Below are positions 26,731 to 35,471 of a DNA stretch of 64,000 nt, in pieces. The notes under the pieces were generated by a model, which worked only from the letters and a program-made list of their open reading frames with translations, was not told where the DNA came from and did no database searches. The first letter of the stretch is position 1. Each line of letters starts with the position of its first letter. The stretch lies in the NCBI RefSeq assembly GCF_033100115.1, contig NZ_CP136910.1:5224001-5288000 (forward strand). Reading direction: 5' to 3'. Both the position numbers and the translations under genes were made by a program. The stretch is from Anaerocolumna sp. AGMB13020 (GTDB lineage: Bacteria; Bacillota; Clostridia; Lachnospirales; Lachnospiraceae).

Positions 26731-27165
26731 ATGTTAAAAGGAATTCCACCTGTTTTATCTCCAGAACTGCTGAAAGTTCTCTGTGAGATGGGGCATAGTG
26801 ACAGAATAGTAATATCAGACGGTAATTTCCCAGCCCAGTCAATGGGAAAGGACAGTATTGTAATACGTTTAGACGGACATGGTGTACCTGAGATTTTAGA
26901 GGCCATACTCACAGTTTTTCCACTTGATACATATGTTGAAAAACCGGTAACTCTGATGGAAAAAGTGAAAGGTGATACCGTTGAAACACCCATCTGGAAC
27001 ACCTATAAGACAATAGTAGAAAAACATGATGGAAGAGGCAGTGATACCATCGGGCAGATGGAGAGGTTTGCATTTTATGAATCTGCAAGAACCGCCTATG
27101 CAATCGTGGCAACAGGAGAGAAGGCCTTATATGCCAATATCATGCTGCAAAAAGGTGTAATTTGA
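26731..27165 (+). CDS. fucU: L-fucose mutarotase (FucU/RbsD family)
   Basis: A 144-residue protein of the RbsD/FucU family that interconverts alpha and beta anomers of L-fucose and so feeds the isomerase. Key family stretches are LKGIPPVLSPELLKVLCEMG, an early His (GHSDRIVISDGNFPA), and the C-terminal FAFYESARTAYAIVATGE. ATG 26731 gives the family's usual MLKGIPP start; a frame extension to 26713 lies inside the leader motif. The site in front has no clear Shine-Dalgarno sequence, so initiation may depend on the structured leader. A hairpin terminator follows. Confidence 0.95.
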   Translation: MLKGIPPVLSPELLKVLCEMGHSDRIVISDGNFPAQSMGKDSIVIRLDGHGVPEILEAILTVFPLDTYVEKPVTLMEKVKGDTVETPIWNTYKTIVEKHDGRGSDTIGQMERFAFYESARTAYAIVATGEKALYANIMLQKGVI

Positions 27166-27201
27166 TGACATGGGGTTATAGTCAAAACTATTCATAATAA
27201 A

Positions 27202-27247
27202 AGCGGCTGCTGCAGTATTAAATAATGCACCAGCCGCTAGTGTTTTC
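27202..27247 (+). terminator. Terminator after fucU
   Basis: AGCGGCTG (27202-27209) pairs with CAGCCGCT (27231-27238), with partial further pairing inside. A short T-rich stretch follows. It closes the fucose operon. Confidence 0.7.
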
Positions 27248-27348
27248 AATCAAGCCTCTATCTAGTAATAATAAGAATGGAATCTATTGACAATCATGAA
27301 GCAATTCTATATATTAATTGTAAATTGATGTAAAGGAATAGCTGCTGA

Positions 27349-27786
27349 ATGAGAAATTCATTTTATAATAAATTAATAGCTTGTATGTTAGGTATTCTTT
27401 TGACAGCAATCATATTGGTCTGGTTCTTATATAATAATCTGGGATTATATCCTATGAGGAATCTGCAAATATCCCAAATTGAATCAATCACGCTATATTC
27501 ATTGTCGTTAGAAAAGGCAGTACTGTCTGAAGATGAAAAGAAACAATTGATTAGTTATCTTAAACGAGTAGAGTTAAAGGGGAAAGGAACTCAGAAATTC
27601 AAGGAGTATGACGGGTGTAGGTTTCTAATGTTCCAACTAAATATGAAAGATTCCTCCAACATAGATTTTGCAGCAAGTAATCCATTCTATATTATTAACA
27701 TAGAAAAAGGATATAAAGCAGATTATGAGCTATGTGAAAAAATAAGCCAATTGTATTTCAGTATGCTCGATAATCATTTTAAGTAA
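27349..27786 (+). CDS. Hypothetical membrane-anchored protein, 145 residues
   Basis: I do not recognise this protein. It has one N-terminal membrane segment (about residues 8-30, LIACMLGILLTAIILVWFLY) and a soluble C-terminal part of mixed strands and helices, rich in Lys and Glu, that probably faces outside. There is no lipobox or signal-peptidase site that I can see. AAAGGA lies 11 bases before the ATG. It is followed 70 bases later by a 52-codon membrane protein and then by a palindromic repeat, so the stretch resembles an accessory insertion between the fucose operon and leuS. Confidence 0.6.
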   Translation: MRNSFYNKLIACMLGILLTAIILVWFLYNNLGLYPMRNLQISQIESITLYSLSLEKAVLSEDEKKQLISYLKRVELKGKGTQKFKEYDGCRFLMFQLNMKDSSNIDFAASNPFYIINIEKGYKADYELCEKISQLYFSMLDNHFK

Positions 27787-27855
27787 ATACATACCGAATA
27801 TAAAGCAGTTATAGGGTCTTATTAGAGATATAATGAAAATGGGAGGAGAATATAA

Positions 27856-28014
27856 ATGCCTTTTATATCTTTTATTCTGCTGGTAATTGTTGCTTTTGTA
27901 AGTATTCTTTTTTGCGGCCTTTTTATCTACGTTCTGGTTCTGGCTATGAAAGCCCTAAAGCTATATATCGAAAAAACAGCCCTAAATAGGCTCTTAAACC
28001 ATCTTCATAAATGA
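27856..28014 (+). CDS. Small membrane protein, 52 residues
   Basis: A 52-codon frame with a strong GGGAGGAG site before its ATG. Residues 3-31 are one long hydrophobic helix (FISFILLVIVAFVSILFCGL and onward), and a short basic tail (KALKLYIEKTALNRLLNHLH) follows. Function is unknown; single-helix small proteins of this form often act as membrane-complex subunits or type I toxins. The ribosome site and clean hydrophobic pattern argue that it is translated. Confidence 0.5.
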   Translation: MPFISFILLVIVAFVSILFCGLFIYVLVLAMKALKLYIEKTALNRLLNHLHK

Positions 28015-28060
28015 TTGCATAAATATTTAGCGTTATGCACCTGTCTTTCAACATTTCAGG

Positions 28061-28288
28061 CAATTAGCAGAACCTGGAAAGAATGAATGCGCCTATGGAA
28101 ATGTAATAGAAGTCCTTTTCTCTGAAGCTTTTGTGCTATATCCTTAAACAGATTGTCTGAGCGGAGCGAGTTATCTGTTTAAGGATATGTCCAGCACAAA
28201 AGCTTCAGAGAAATTAGGACTTCTTATACATTGGAATGACCGCATGAATTCTTTCCAGGTTCTGCTAATTGCCGTCCCCTTGTAAAAA
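28061..28288. repeat. Long palindromic element, copy 2 (opposite orientation)
   Basis: Bases 28061-28083 pair almost perfectly with 28249-28271, and inner segments pair down to a 19-nt loop flanked by AACAGAT and ATCTGTT. Compared with the reverse complement of 1392-1621, the loop differs by one base and the middle arms are similar. The outermost ~25 bp of each arm and the stem next to the loop have different sequences that still pair. The shared one-sided flank GCCGTCCCCTTG follows the 3' arm. Confidence 0.8.
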
Positions 28289-28402
28289 CCCGTCCTTTTA
28301 CCATTCAAATTTTTTACAACTATATATTTTAAATAAATAATAAAAACCCTGTCCTGCATAATATTTACTTCCTAAAAGAAAAACATAAATTGAGTTTTAG
28401 TG

Positions 28403-28431
28403 TTGTTAAAATAATAAATAATGTGTATAAT
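28403..28431 (+). promoter_or_regulatory. Sigma-A promoter of leuS
   Basis: TTGTTA (28403-28408), a 17-bp spacer and TATAAT (28426-28431) lie 38 bases before the leuS start. The leader would be only ~30 nt, too short for a T-box, and no T-box sequence is visible. Confidence 0.65.
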
Positions 28432-28468
28432 TAAGAAAAATATAGTACATTTTAGGAGGTCATTTAGC

Positions 28469-30880
28469 GTGACAGAGGATTATTCACCGAAGAAAATTGA
28501 AAAAAAGTGGCAGGACATCTGGGAAAAGAGCAATGCTTTTAAGACCGGAATAGATAAAAGTAAGCCAAAATACTACGCCCTTGTTGAGTTTCCTTATCCT
28601 TCAGGACAGGGACTGCATGTAGGCCATCCAAGACCTTATACTGCACTTGATATTATTGCAAGAAAGAGAAGACTGGAAGGCTATAATGTGCTATACCCCA
28701 TGGGCTGGGACGCCTTCGGACTTCCTACAGAAAATTATGCCATTAAGAATAAAATTCATCCAAGGATAGTAACGGATAATAATATAAAGCATTTCAAAGA
28801 ACAGCTTCAATCGCTGGGTTATTCCTTTGATTGGGAGAGAGAGATTAACACAACAGATCCGAACTATTATAAATGGACACAATGGATCTTCCTGAAATTA
28901 TTTGAAAAAGGGCTGGCATACAAAGCAGAGATGCCGATTAATTGGTGTACCTCCTGTCAGGTAGGGCTTGCAAATGAGGAAGTAGTAAATGGAGTATGTG
29001 AACGCTGCGGCAGTGAAGTCGTACACAAGGTTAAGAGTCAATGGATGTTAAAGATCACTGCTTATGCAGATCGTTTAATTGATGATCTTGACCTGGTGGA
29101 TTATGCAGACCGTATCAAAAACCAGCAAAAGAACTGGATTGGCCGTTCAGAAGGAGCCGAAATAGATTTTAAACTGGTGGGAGCAGATGAAACCCTTAAG
29201 ATCTTTACCACAAGACCGGATACCTTATTTGGTGCTACTTATATGGTAATCTCACCTGAACACGGTTTATTGGATAAATACCAGAGCAAAATCGAGAACT
29301 GGGAAGAAGTTATGGCTTATAGAGAAGCAGCAGCCAAGAAGTCAGACTTTGAAAGAGCAGAGCTTGCCAAAGACAAAACCGGTGTTGAGGTCAAAGGAAT
29401 TACTGCTGTTAATCCGGTTACCGGGAAAGAAGTACCGGTATGGATTTCAGATTATGTCCTTATGACCTATGGAACAGGTGCTATTATGGCTGTTCCTGCA
29501 CATGATACAAGAGACTGGGAATTTGCGAAAAAATTTGGTCTTTCCATAATTCCGGTAATTGAAGGCGGTAATGTAGAAGAGGAAGCCTTTACAGAGTATA
29601 ATGGAAAGTTAATCAATTCTGATTTCTTAAATGGCTTAATGGTTACAGAAGCCAAGAAACGTATGACTGAGTGGGTAGAAGAAAAAGGTATCGGTAAGAA
29701 GACCGTAAACTTTAAATTAAGAGATTGGGTATTCTCAAGACAGAGATACTGGGGAGAACCAATTCCTCTGGTTCACTGTGAGAAATGTGGTTTTGTACCC
29801 GTTCCTGAAAGTGAATTACCGCTGCTGCTGCCTGAAACAGAAAGCTATGAACCCGGAGAAAATGGTGAATCCCCTATTGCCCGTATGACAGACTGGGTAG
29901 AGACTACCTGCCCTCATTGCGGCGGACATGCTCACAGGGAAACAGATACCATGCCTCAGTGGGCAGGCTCCTCCTGGTATTTCCTTCGTTACATTGATCC
30001 TGATAATATGGATGCTTTTGCTTCCAAGGAAGCCCTGGATTACTGGTTGCCCGTTGACTGGTACAACGGCGGTATGGAGCATACCACACTTCACCTGTTA
30101 TACTCAAGATTTTGGCATAAATTCCTTTATGATTTAGGATTTGTCAGTGAGCCGGAACCTTACAGAAAGAGAACCTCTCATGGTATGATACTTGGTGAGA
30201 ATGGTGAGAAGATGTCCAAATCCAGAGGAAATGTAATTAATCCGGATGATATCGTAAATGAATTTGGTGCGGACACACTTCGTACTTATGAGATGTTCAT
30301 TGGTGCATTTGAATTAAGTGCTGCCTGGTCTAATGATGGTGTAAAGGGCTGCCGTAGATTCCTTGAGAGAGTATGGAAGCTGCAGGATCTTGTAACCGAA
30401 GAAAAGGGATATTCGAAAGAATTAGAGATTAAGATGCATCAAACCATTAAGAAAGTCAGCCTGGACTTTGAAGGTCTCAAATTCAATACGGCTATTGCTG
30501 CATTAATGTCCTTAATTAACGATTTTAATAAGGTTGGTAAAATAACGAAAGCGGAGTACCGTACCTTCCTGATTCTGTTGAACCCTGTAGCACCTCATAT
30601 GACAGAAGAACTCTGGAGCCTGGCTGGCTTTGAAGGTAATCTGTTTGAGACTACCTGGCCGGTATGGGAAGAAGAGAAAACCATAGAAAGTCAGTTGGAA
30701 ATAGCAGTTCAAATAAATGGTAAAGTAAAAGCTACCGTATTGATAAGCAGGGGAGAAGAACAAGATACTGTGAAGGAAAAAGTAATGGGAACCGAAACCG
30801 TTACGCAATTCCTGGAAGGAAAAACAATCGTAAAAGAAATTTATGTTAAAGATAAAATCTATAATATTGTAGTTCGTTAG
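28469..30880 (+). CDS. leuS: Leucyl-tRNA synthetase
   Basis: An 803-residue class I aminoacyl-tRNA synthetase that charges tRNA-Leu. The HIGH-type motif is HVGH (in [16 protein letters not shown]) and the KMSKS loop is [13 protein letters not shown]1 editing domain ([19 protein letters not shown]) and zinc-knuckle cysteines (CTSC, CERCG; also CEKCG and CPHCGG) are visible. GTG at 28469 has AGGAGG upstream; the frame from 28421 would overlap the promoter. It is bacterial type in length. Expression seems to come from its own promoter, followed 70 bases later by a CheY-like gene. Confidence 0.97.
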   Translation: MTEDYSPKKIEKKWQDIWEKSNAFKTGIDKSKPKYYALVEFPYPSGQGLHVGHPRPYTALDIIARKRRLEGYNVLYPMGWDAFGLPTENYAIKNKIHPRIVTDNNIKHFKEQLQSLGYSFDWEREINTTDPNYYKWTQWIFLKLFEKGLAYKAEMPINWCTSCQVGLANEEVVNGVCERCGSEVVHKVKSQWMLKITAYADRLIDDLDLVDYADRIKNQQKNWIGRSEGAEIDFKLVGADETLKIFTTRPDTLFGATYMVISPEHGLLDKYQSKIENWEEVMAYREAAAKKSDFERAELAKDKTGVEVKGITAVNPVTGKEVPVWISDYVLMTYGTGAIMAVPAHDTRDWEFAKKFGLSIIPVIEGGNVEEEAFTEYNGKLINSDFLNGLMVTEAKKRMTEWVEEKGIGKKTVNFKLRDWVFSRQRYWGEPIPLVHCEKCGFVPVPESELPLLLPETESYEPGENGESPIARMTDWVETTCPHCGGHAHRETDTMPQWAGSSWYFLRYIDPDNMDAFASKEALDYWLPVDWYNGGMEHTTLHLLYSRFWHKFLYDLGFVSEPEPYRKRTSHGMILGENGEKMSKSRGNVINPDDIVNEFGADTLRTYEMFIGAFELSAAWSNDGVKGCRRFLERVWKLQDLVTEEKGYSKELEIKMHQTIKKVSLDFEGLKFNTAIAALMSLINDFNKVGKITKAEYRTFLILLNPVAPHMTEELWSLAGFEGNLFETTWPVWEEEKTIESQLEIAVQINGKVKATVLISRGEEQDTVKEKVMGTETVTQFLEGKTIVKEIYVKDKIYNIVVR

Positions 30881-30950
30881 TATATAAAACATGTTTAAAT
30901 GAGAAAATACCTCTAAAGGTATCAAGTTAAGCAGGTTATCGGGAGGGGAC

Positions 30951-31313
30951 ATGAAGAAAGTTTTAATTGCTGACGATGCTATATTTATGAGAAAAGTATT
31001 GGCAGATATACTTGTGAAAAACGGCTATGAGGTAGTAGGTGAGGCTTCTAATGGCAGAGATGCTGTAGAGAAGTATCTTTTACTGAAACCTGAATTTGTG
31101 ACAATGGATATTACAATGCCTGGAATGGACGGAATAGAAGCCCTTCAGACAATAAAGAGAATTGATAAGAACTGTAAGGTAATAATGGTATCAGCCATGG
31201 GACAGGAAGAAATGATTAATGATTCCATTCGTGCCGGTGCCAAAGGATTTATCGTGAAGCCTTTCAGAGAAGGTGATGTTCTGCAACAAGTGAAAAAGCT
31301 TAATTTTCTTTAA
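30951..31313 (+). CDS. CheY-like single-domain response regulator
   Basis: A 120-residue receiver domain only: acidic pair Asp8/Asp9, phospho-acceptor Asp53 (VTMDITMPGMDG), switch Ser near 87 (VIMVSAMGQ) and the conserved Lys in FIVKPF. The sequence is typical of clostridial CheY proteins that bind the flagellar motor, but no flagellar or che genes are nearby and its output partner is unknown. GGGAGGGG precedes the ATG. A small hairpin (ATACCT/AGGTAT) lies in the gap after leuS. A strong terminator follows. Confidence 0.92.
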   Translation: MKKVLIADDAIFMRKVLADILVKNGYEVVGEASNGRDAVEKYLLLKPEFVTMDITMPGMDGIEALQTIKRIDKNCKVIMVSAMGQEEMINDSIRAGAKGFIVKPFREGDVLQQVKKLNFL

Positions 31314-31322
31314 AATTTAGTG

Positions 31323-31370
31323 AAAGAGCTTACACAGATGACCTAAAGCCATCGGTGTAAGCTCTTTTTC
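31323..31370 (+). terminator. Intrinsic terminator after the CheY-like gene
   Basis: An 18-bp stem with one mismatch (from AAAGAGCTTACAC at 31323) and a short loop end in a five-T run. It is a strong terminator about ten bases after the stop codon. Confidence 0.92.
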
Positions 31371-31485
31371 TGACAGACGCTGTGATAATTTGCAAATCTA
31401 CTTATCACAAACAAGTGAATAAACTTTTTCATACCAGTCCCCAATAGCATAACAGTCATTTCTCATGTTTACTAGTAATAAGAGA

Positions 31486-32328
31486 CTACTTCTTAATAAC
31501 TGGTATCCATATTTCGCTTTTGTAATCAGAAGAACTTAAGTCACCATTTGAGTACCATTCTATTTCTGGTGCTTCTGCATGCTCATAACCAGAGGTAGGA
31601 AACCATTCTGAAAAAATTCGCCCCCATATTTCTGCCATTGCAGTGGGCATAGGGCCGATGATTTCAAATATTGCCCATGTAAGAGATGGTATTTCTAGCC
31701 TGTACAAATTTTGGGGAGAATCTTTTTCTGTTATCGCGGCAATATAGTAATCAGTTGTATTATCTTCATACATTCCACTGTACACGCCTACTAACCCATT
31801 TCCAAGGCTGGCAATTTGAGAAAATGTTTCTTGAGGTGTTTCACTCCACATCTTAGCAATATTTTCACCCAATCCATTAATATGTGAAAACCTCTGTTTT
31901 AAACCTACAATCGTAAATGAATTTTTTTGCTCAATTCTGTAGTTCATCTCAACCACTCCTTTAATTGATAAGGAGAATGTTACACGAGGATACGCTTTTA
32001 ACGATATACCTTTTTCTCTTGCTTTTGAAGGTGTAACTTCATGCATTGCCATAAACGCTCGAGAAAACGAGTCCGGCGAGTTATAGCCATACTTCAAAGC
32101 AAGATTGATTATTTTTTCATTGCTGTTCTGCAAATCAAAAGCCGCAAGCGTCAATCGGCGACGGCGTATATACTCGGATAGTGGTATTCCGATTAGAAAA
32201 GCAAACATGCGTTGAAAGTGATATTGGGAACATAATGCTATTTGAGCAATCTTTGCATATTCAATTTCAGCATCAAGATGATCTTCAATATAATCAATCG
32301 CATTTTTCATATTCTCAAGTGTATCCAT
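31486..32328 (-). CDS. AraC family regulator with GyrI-like effector-binding domain
   Basis: A 280-residue regulator with the DNA-binding part at the N-terminus. Residues 10-110 hold two helix-turn-helix motifs (AQIALCSQYHFQRMFAFL and INLALKYGYNSPDSFSRAFM). Residues ~125-280 form a GyrI-like/SOUL-type small-molecule binding domain (YRIEQKNSFTIVGLKQRFSH, with a late EIEWYSNGDLSS and EIWIPV). Relatives often control multidrug efflux genes, but no pump gene adjoins it here. AAAGGAG precedes the ATG. It lies downstream of the flavodoxin gene on the same strand. Confidence 0.92.
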   Translation of the reverse strand: MDTLENMKNAIDYIEDHLDAEIEYAKIAQIALCSQYHFQRMFAFLIGIPLSEYIRRRRLTLAAFDLQNSNEKIINLALKYGYNSPDSFSRAFMAMHEVTPSKAREKGISLKAYPRVTFSLSIKGVVEMNYRIEQKNSFTIVGLKQRFSHINGLGENIAKMWSETPQETFSQIASLGNGLVGVYSGMYEDNTTDYYIAAITEKDSPQNLYRLEIPSLTWAIFEIIGPMPTAMAEIWGRIFSEWFPTSGYEHAEAPEIEWYSNGDLSSSDYKSEIWIPVIKK

Positions 32329-32418
32329 TTGGTTCTCCTTTCAAGAAAAGTATAATATATTTTTTTTACCAATACCCGATAATATTTGCAAGAATTTGCA
32401 GGCAATGGTATTCAGGAT

Positions 32419-32655
32419 TTACTTCATCAATTTTGATATTATCATTTCAATAAAGGCTTTGGAAATCTGCATTGCCTTATTTGATATAATTTGTAACGAA
32501 TCAACTAGTTCTTTTTGGTATAGCTTCCAGATAGGACCAATGATAGCAGAGATAAGAATAAAAAGAAAGCACTGCATTTTTATTACAAAAATATACAGTG
32601 CTTCAAGATAAAAATAGCTTTGTCTACAATCAGAAGGAAATGTGTTATAACACAC
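32419..32655 (-). pseudogene. Possible remnant of a TetR-type C-terminus
   Basis: A 78-codon frame between the flavodoxin and AraC genes. Its second half (SAIIGPIWKLYQKELVDSLQ then ISKAFIEMIISKLMK) has the hydrophobic, amphipathic look of a TetR-family C-terminal helix pair. There is no DNA-binding N-terminus and no good ribosome site. This is weak pattern matching; it may be chance. I see nothing else in the 32329-32697 gap except a GTGTTATAACAC palindrome near 32641. Confidence 0.2.
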
Positions 32656-32697
32656 ACACTTTTTCTTTGGGAGGTTTTACATACCTAATACAAAAAT

Positions 32698-33177
32698 TTA
32701 GGTTATCTCATGAAGCCAGCGCTTGACCTGTGATTTTACTTTCTCTTTTTCTTCCTTGGAAGGATCTGCGAAAGAGATGGTTCCGATTACAGTATTGTCT
32801 TTTAATGCTGCGGCCAGTTTATCAAAGCATTTATCTGCACCGCCGCCTGCATGGCAGGCAAAGAAAGCCAGTTGCTTGTCTTTAATGGTCACCTGCTCCA
32901 GAAAAGAAGCGATAGGAGGTGAAAATGAACTTGCCCAGATTGGAGTTCCGATAAAAATTGTATCGTAATTGGATAAATCCGGCAGGTCATTTACCAGTTT
33001 GGGTTTTTCATGGAAAAGAACGCTCTTACCACCCCAAAAAAACTTGGTTAATCCTCCTTTTGGTATTTCTTTGTCCGGCTTTAACTCTATACAATCAGAA
33101 TCTAATTCCTCTGCCAGGATGTCAGCAATAATCTTGGTGTTTCCTTCCAGAGAATAGAAAACAACTAATGTGTTCAT
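32698..33177 (-). CDS. Flavodoxin family protein
   Basis: A 159-residue flavodoxin-fold protein that binds FMN and serves as a one-electron carrier or quinone/nitro reductase. The FMN phosphate loop is VVFYSLEGNTK (near the N-terminus). The second and third cofactor loops are IGTPIWASSFSPPI and FFACHAGGGADKC. Flavodoxin_4-like sequences of this size are common in Clostridia. AAAGGAGC precedes the ATG. On the same strand a TTGACA near 33368-33373 may be its distant promoter, with a ~170-nt leader, but the -10 is poor. Confidence 0.9.
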   Translation of the reverse strand: MNTLVVFYSLEGNTKIIADILAEELDSDCIELKPDKEIPKGGLTKFFWGGKSVLFHEKPKLVNDLPDLSNYDTIFIGTPIWASSFSPPIASFLEQVTIKDKQLAFFACHAGGGADKCFDKLAAALKDNTVIGTISFADPSKEEKEKVKSQVKRWLHEIT

Positions 33178-33429
33178 CCTTTGCTCCTTTCTTGGTAATA
33201 TTAGGTTGAACTAAGTGCTTGTTATTTTAATATTAAGCTAGATAAGCTGCGTCTAAGCTCTATACTTTTAATATTTAGAGAGAAAAATAAGTTCATCTAA
33301 TAATACTCTTATAGTGATAATGGCCTATGTACGTTGTCTAACTGATATCTTATGCTAAAAGCTTTCTTTTGTCAAGAATATGTTAATTTATGGAACGGTA
33401 AGCCTTGCAAGAACTGGTATTTCACGTGT

Positions 33430-33458
33430 TTGCAAGGAGAATAGCGTTATGTTATAAT
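33430..33458 (+). promoter_or_regulatory. Promoter of the hem operon
   Basis: TTGCAA (33430-33435), a 17-bp spacer and TATAAT (33453-33458) lie 63 bases before hemA. The leader (about 33465-33521) can form one small hairpin, GTGTG/CACAC. The rest of the 33178-33521 gap holds no other clear feature. Confidence 0.65.
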
Positions 33459-33521
33459 AATCCTCAGAGTCTTTTAATGGCTAGAGATAAAGGTGTGTTT
33501 GGCACACAGATTGGAATTAGT

Positions 33522-34709
33522 ATGGATATATATCAAATAGGCATCAGCCATAAAACTGCTCCGGTAGAGATCAGGGAACAGCTTGCGTTTTCCGGAAGTG
33601 AAAAAGAAGAGTACTTACGCCTGGTTAAGGAAGAAGATAATATCAGGGAGTGTGTATTAATAACTACCTGTAACCGGACAGAAATATATGTTACTGGGGA
33701 TGAAACGGCTGCTGATAAAGCCATGGAACGGATGGCTGAGTATAAAGGTCTGGACCTAAAGGATTTAAAGAAATATTTTCTGCGTTATGAAGGCGAAGGA
33801 GCTGTTAAGCATCTTATGACCGTTGCCAGTGGTCTGGATTCTATGGTTATGGGAGAAGATGAAATCCTTGGACAGGTAAAGAGAGATTATGGACAGGCAT
33901 ATGAAGGAGGAAATACCGCCTACCTTTTAAATACCCTATTTCGTGAAGCAATTTCCTGTTCGAAAGCAGTTAAGACAGAAACCAGACTGTCAAAGACCCC
34001 GGTATCTGTAGGAACATTAACTGCAAAGGAAGTCATAACCTTTGAGACAGATAAGCGGAAGGCTAAAAAGGTTCTGATAATAGGTATATCTGGTAAGATG
34101 GGAAGCATCGTGATGAAGAATCTTTACGGAACTCCAGGGATTGGGATAGCTGGTACGGTTAGAAATCATCTATCAGGAGATGATGTGGAAACTCAGTATA
34201 CAAGAATAGATTATTACGATTACAAAGACCGGTATGAGGCTGTTAAGGATGCGGATGTTATTATCAGCGCTACCCAGAGCCCTCATTATACCATTACCTT
34301 TAAGGAACTTGAAAATGTCCTGACTGATAAGAAGAAAAGATTATTCATAGATCTTGCAGTACCAAGAGATATTGATAAGGATATCAGAGGGATGGAAGGA
34401 ATACAATTAATAGATATGGATTACTTTGAGGAATTGGCAGAGGAAAATAACAAGGTGAAAGAAGAAGAAGCGGTAAATGCTCGTAAGATTATAGATAAAA
34501 GAACAGATGAATTCATGAAGACTTTGATATTTCATGGATTTCTACCTGACCTTGAACGCATTAAGGGTAATCTGAAAGAGACCTCCTTAGAAACTTTGCT
34601 ATATCATATGAAAAATCATGTCAACAAAGAAGAGCTTGGATCCCTTCTAAGAAGCCTGGAGCTTGCAGCGGAGGAACTAAAGCCATACGGCAAAAGGAGG
34701 GACAGGTAA
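33522..34709 (+). CDS. hemA: Glutamyl-tRNA reductase
   Basis: A 395-residue enzyme that reduces glutamyl-tRNA to glutamate-1-semialdehyde with NADPH, the first committed step of C5 tetrapyrrole synthesis. The start MDIYQIGISHKTAPVEIRE is typical. The catalytic Cys is in TTCNRTEIYV, and the tRNA/NADPH region has SGLDSMVMGEDEILGQVK. ATG 33522 is chosen on family alignment. The frame runs 39 codons further up across the promoter, so the extension is not real. The ribosome site is weak (GGAA). The stop overlaps the next gene (TAATG). First gene of the tetrapyrrole operon. Confidence 0.95.
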   Translation: MDIYQIGISHKTAPVEIREQLAFSGSEKEEYLRLVKEEDNIRECVLITTCNRTEIYVTGDETAADKAMERMAEYKGLDLKDLKKYFLRYEGEGAVKHLMTVASGLDSMVMGEDEILGQVKRDYGQAYEGGNTAYLLNTLFREAISCSKAVKTETRLSKTPVSVGTLTAKEVITFETDKRKAKKVLIIGISGKMGSIVMKNLYGTPGIGIAGTVRNHLSGDDVETQYTRIDYYDYKDRYEAVKDADVIISATQSPHYTITFKELENVLTDKKKRLFIDLAVPRDIDKDIRGMEGIQLIDMDYFEELAEENNKVKEEEAVNARKIIDKRTDEFMKTLIFHGFLPDLERIKGNLKETSLETLLYHMKNHVNKEELGSLLRSLELAAEELKPYGKRRDR

Positions 34710-35368
34710 TGGCCTATTTCCCTATGTTTGTAGAATTAGACGGTAAAGAGTGCCTTATAATAGGCGGTGGTAAGGTAGCCCTTAGAAAAGCTGTTGCTTT
34801 ACTTGATTTTAAAGCCAGTCTGACAATAGTTGCAAGCAGTATGATACCGGAATTTATAGAACTTGAGGCGAAGCATAAACCTTATATAAAATTAATAGAG
34901 CGAGATTATAAAGAAGAGGATTTACAGGAAGCCTTTTTGGTAATAGCAGCGACGGATGATAAGGAACTGAATAGAAGGATATCCCTAGCCTGTAAAACAA
35001 AAGGAATACCCGTTAATGTAGTGGATGTAAAAGAAGAATGCAGCTTTATTTTTCCCGCTTATGTAAGAAAGCAATCTATTACGGTGGGAATTACCTCTTC
35101 CGGTAACAGTCCGGTGCTGACACAACAGATTAAAAAGACGGTGGAGAAGAACCTGCCGGATTATATGGGACTCCTAGCAGATAAAATGGGAGATGCCAGA
35201 AAGCTGGTCAAAAGTGAATTTCACACGGAACGGGAAAGAAAACAGGTATATATAAGAATGGCAGAGGTTGGTGAGAAGAAAAAAGGCAATCTTACCGAAG
35301 AAGACATCTGTGTTATCATGAAAGAAATGAAAAAGGAATTACATCAGGATTGTAGTGATATAAAATAA
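34709..35368 (+). CDS. Precorrin-2 dehydrogenase / sirohydrochlorin ferrochelatase (Met8/SirC-like)
   Basis: A 219-residue protein of the Met8p/SirC/CysG-N family, which oxidises precorrin-2 to sirohydrochlorin with NAD and in some members inserts iron. The NAD-binding motif is IIGGGKVALRKAVALLDF. VIAATDDKELNRRIS and VDVKEECSFIFPAYVRK are also typical. It lacks the C-terminal methyltransferase of CysG, supplied instead by the cobA-hemD fusion two genes on. Its start overlaps the hemA stop by one base. Ferrochelatase activity is possible but not readable here. Confidence 0.9.
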   Translation: MAYFPMFVELDGKECLIIGGGKVALRKAVALLDFKASLTIVASSMIPEFIELEAKHKPYIKLIERDYKEEDLQEAFLVIAATDDKELNRRISLACKTKGIPVNVVDVKEECSFIFPAYVRKQSITVGITSSGNSPVLTQQIKKTVEKNLPDYMGLLADKMGDARKLVKSEFHTERERKQVYIRMAEVGEKKKGNLTEEDICVIMKEMKKELHQDCSDIK

Positions 35369-35394
35369 GCTAATTAAAACTGTATATGTACCTT

Positions 35395-35471
35395 CGATTG
35401 AAAGAAAATATTGACAGGAAAGGTTGCCACAAAGATCGCATGATATCCGCGATATGCAATGGGTGTATAGA
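35395..35471 (+). promoter_or_regulatory. Degenerate copy of the fucU/hemL leader motif before hemC
   Basis: The stretch contains GATTGAAAGAAAATA, then AAAGGTTGCCAC, then a shorter hairpin ATCGC/GCGAT, then GCGATATGCAATGGGT, ending at the hemC ATG. The 3' portion is nearly identical to that before fucU. The a' and b' strands of the pseudoknot are missing, as if ~40 nt had been lost. No ordinary ribosome site is present. Confidence 0.55.

Noticed and set aside
33405..33521. An N-terminal extension of hemA by 39 codons.
   Set aside because: It would include the promoter, and the family starts at MDIYQIGISHKTAP.
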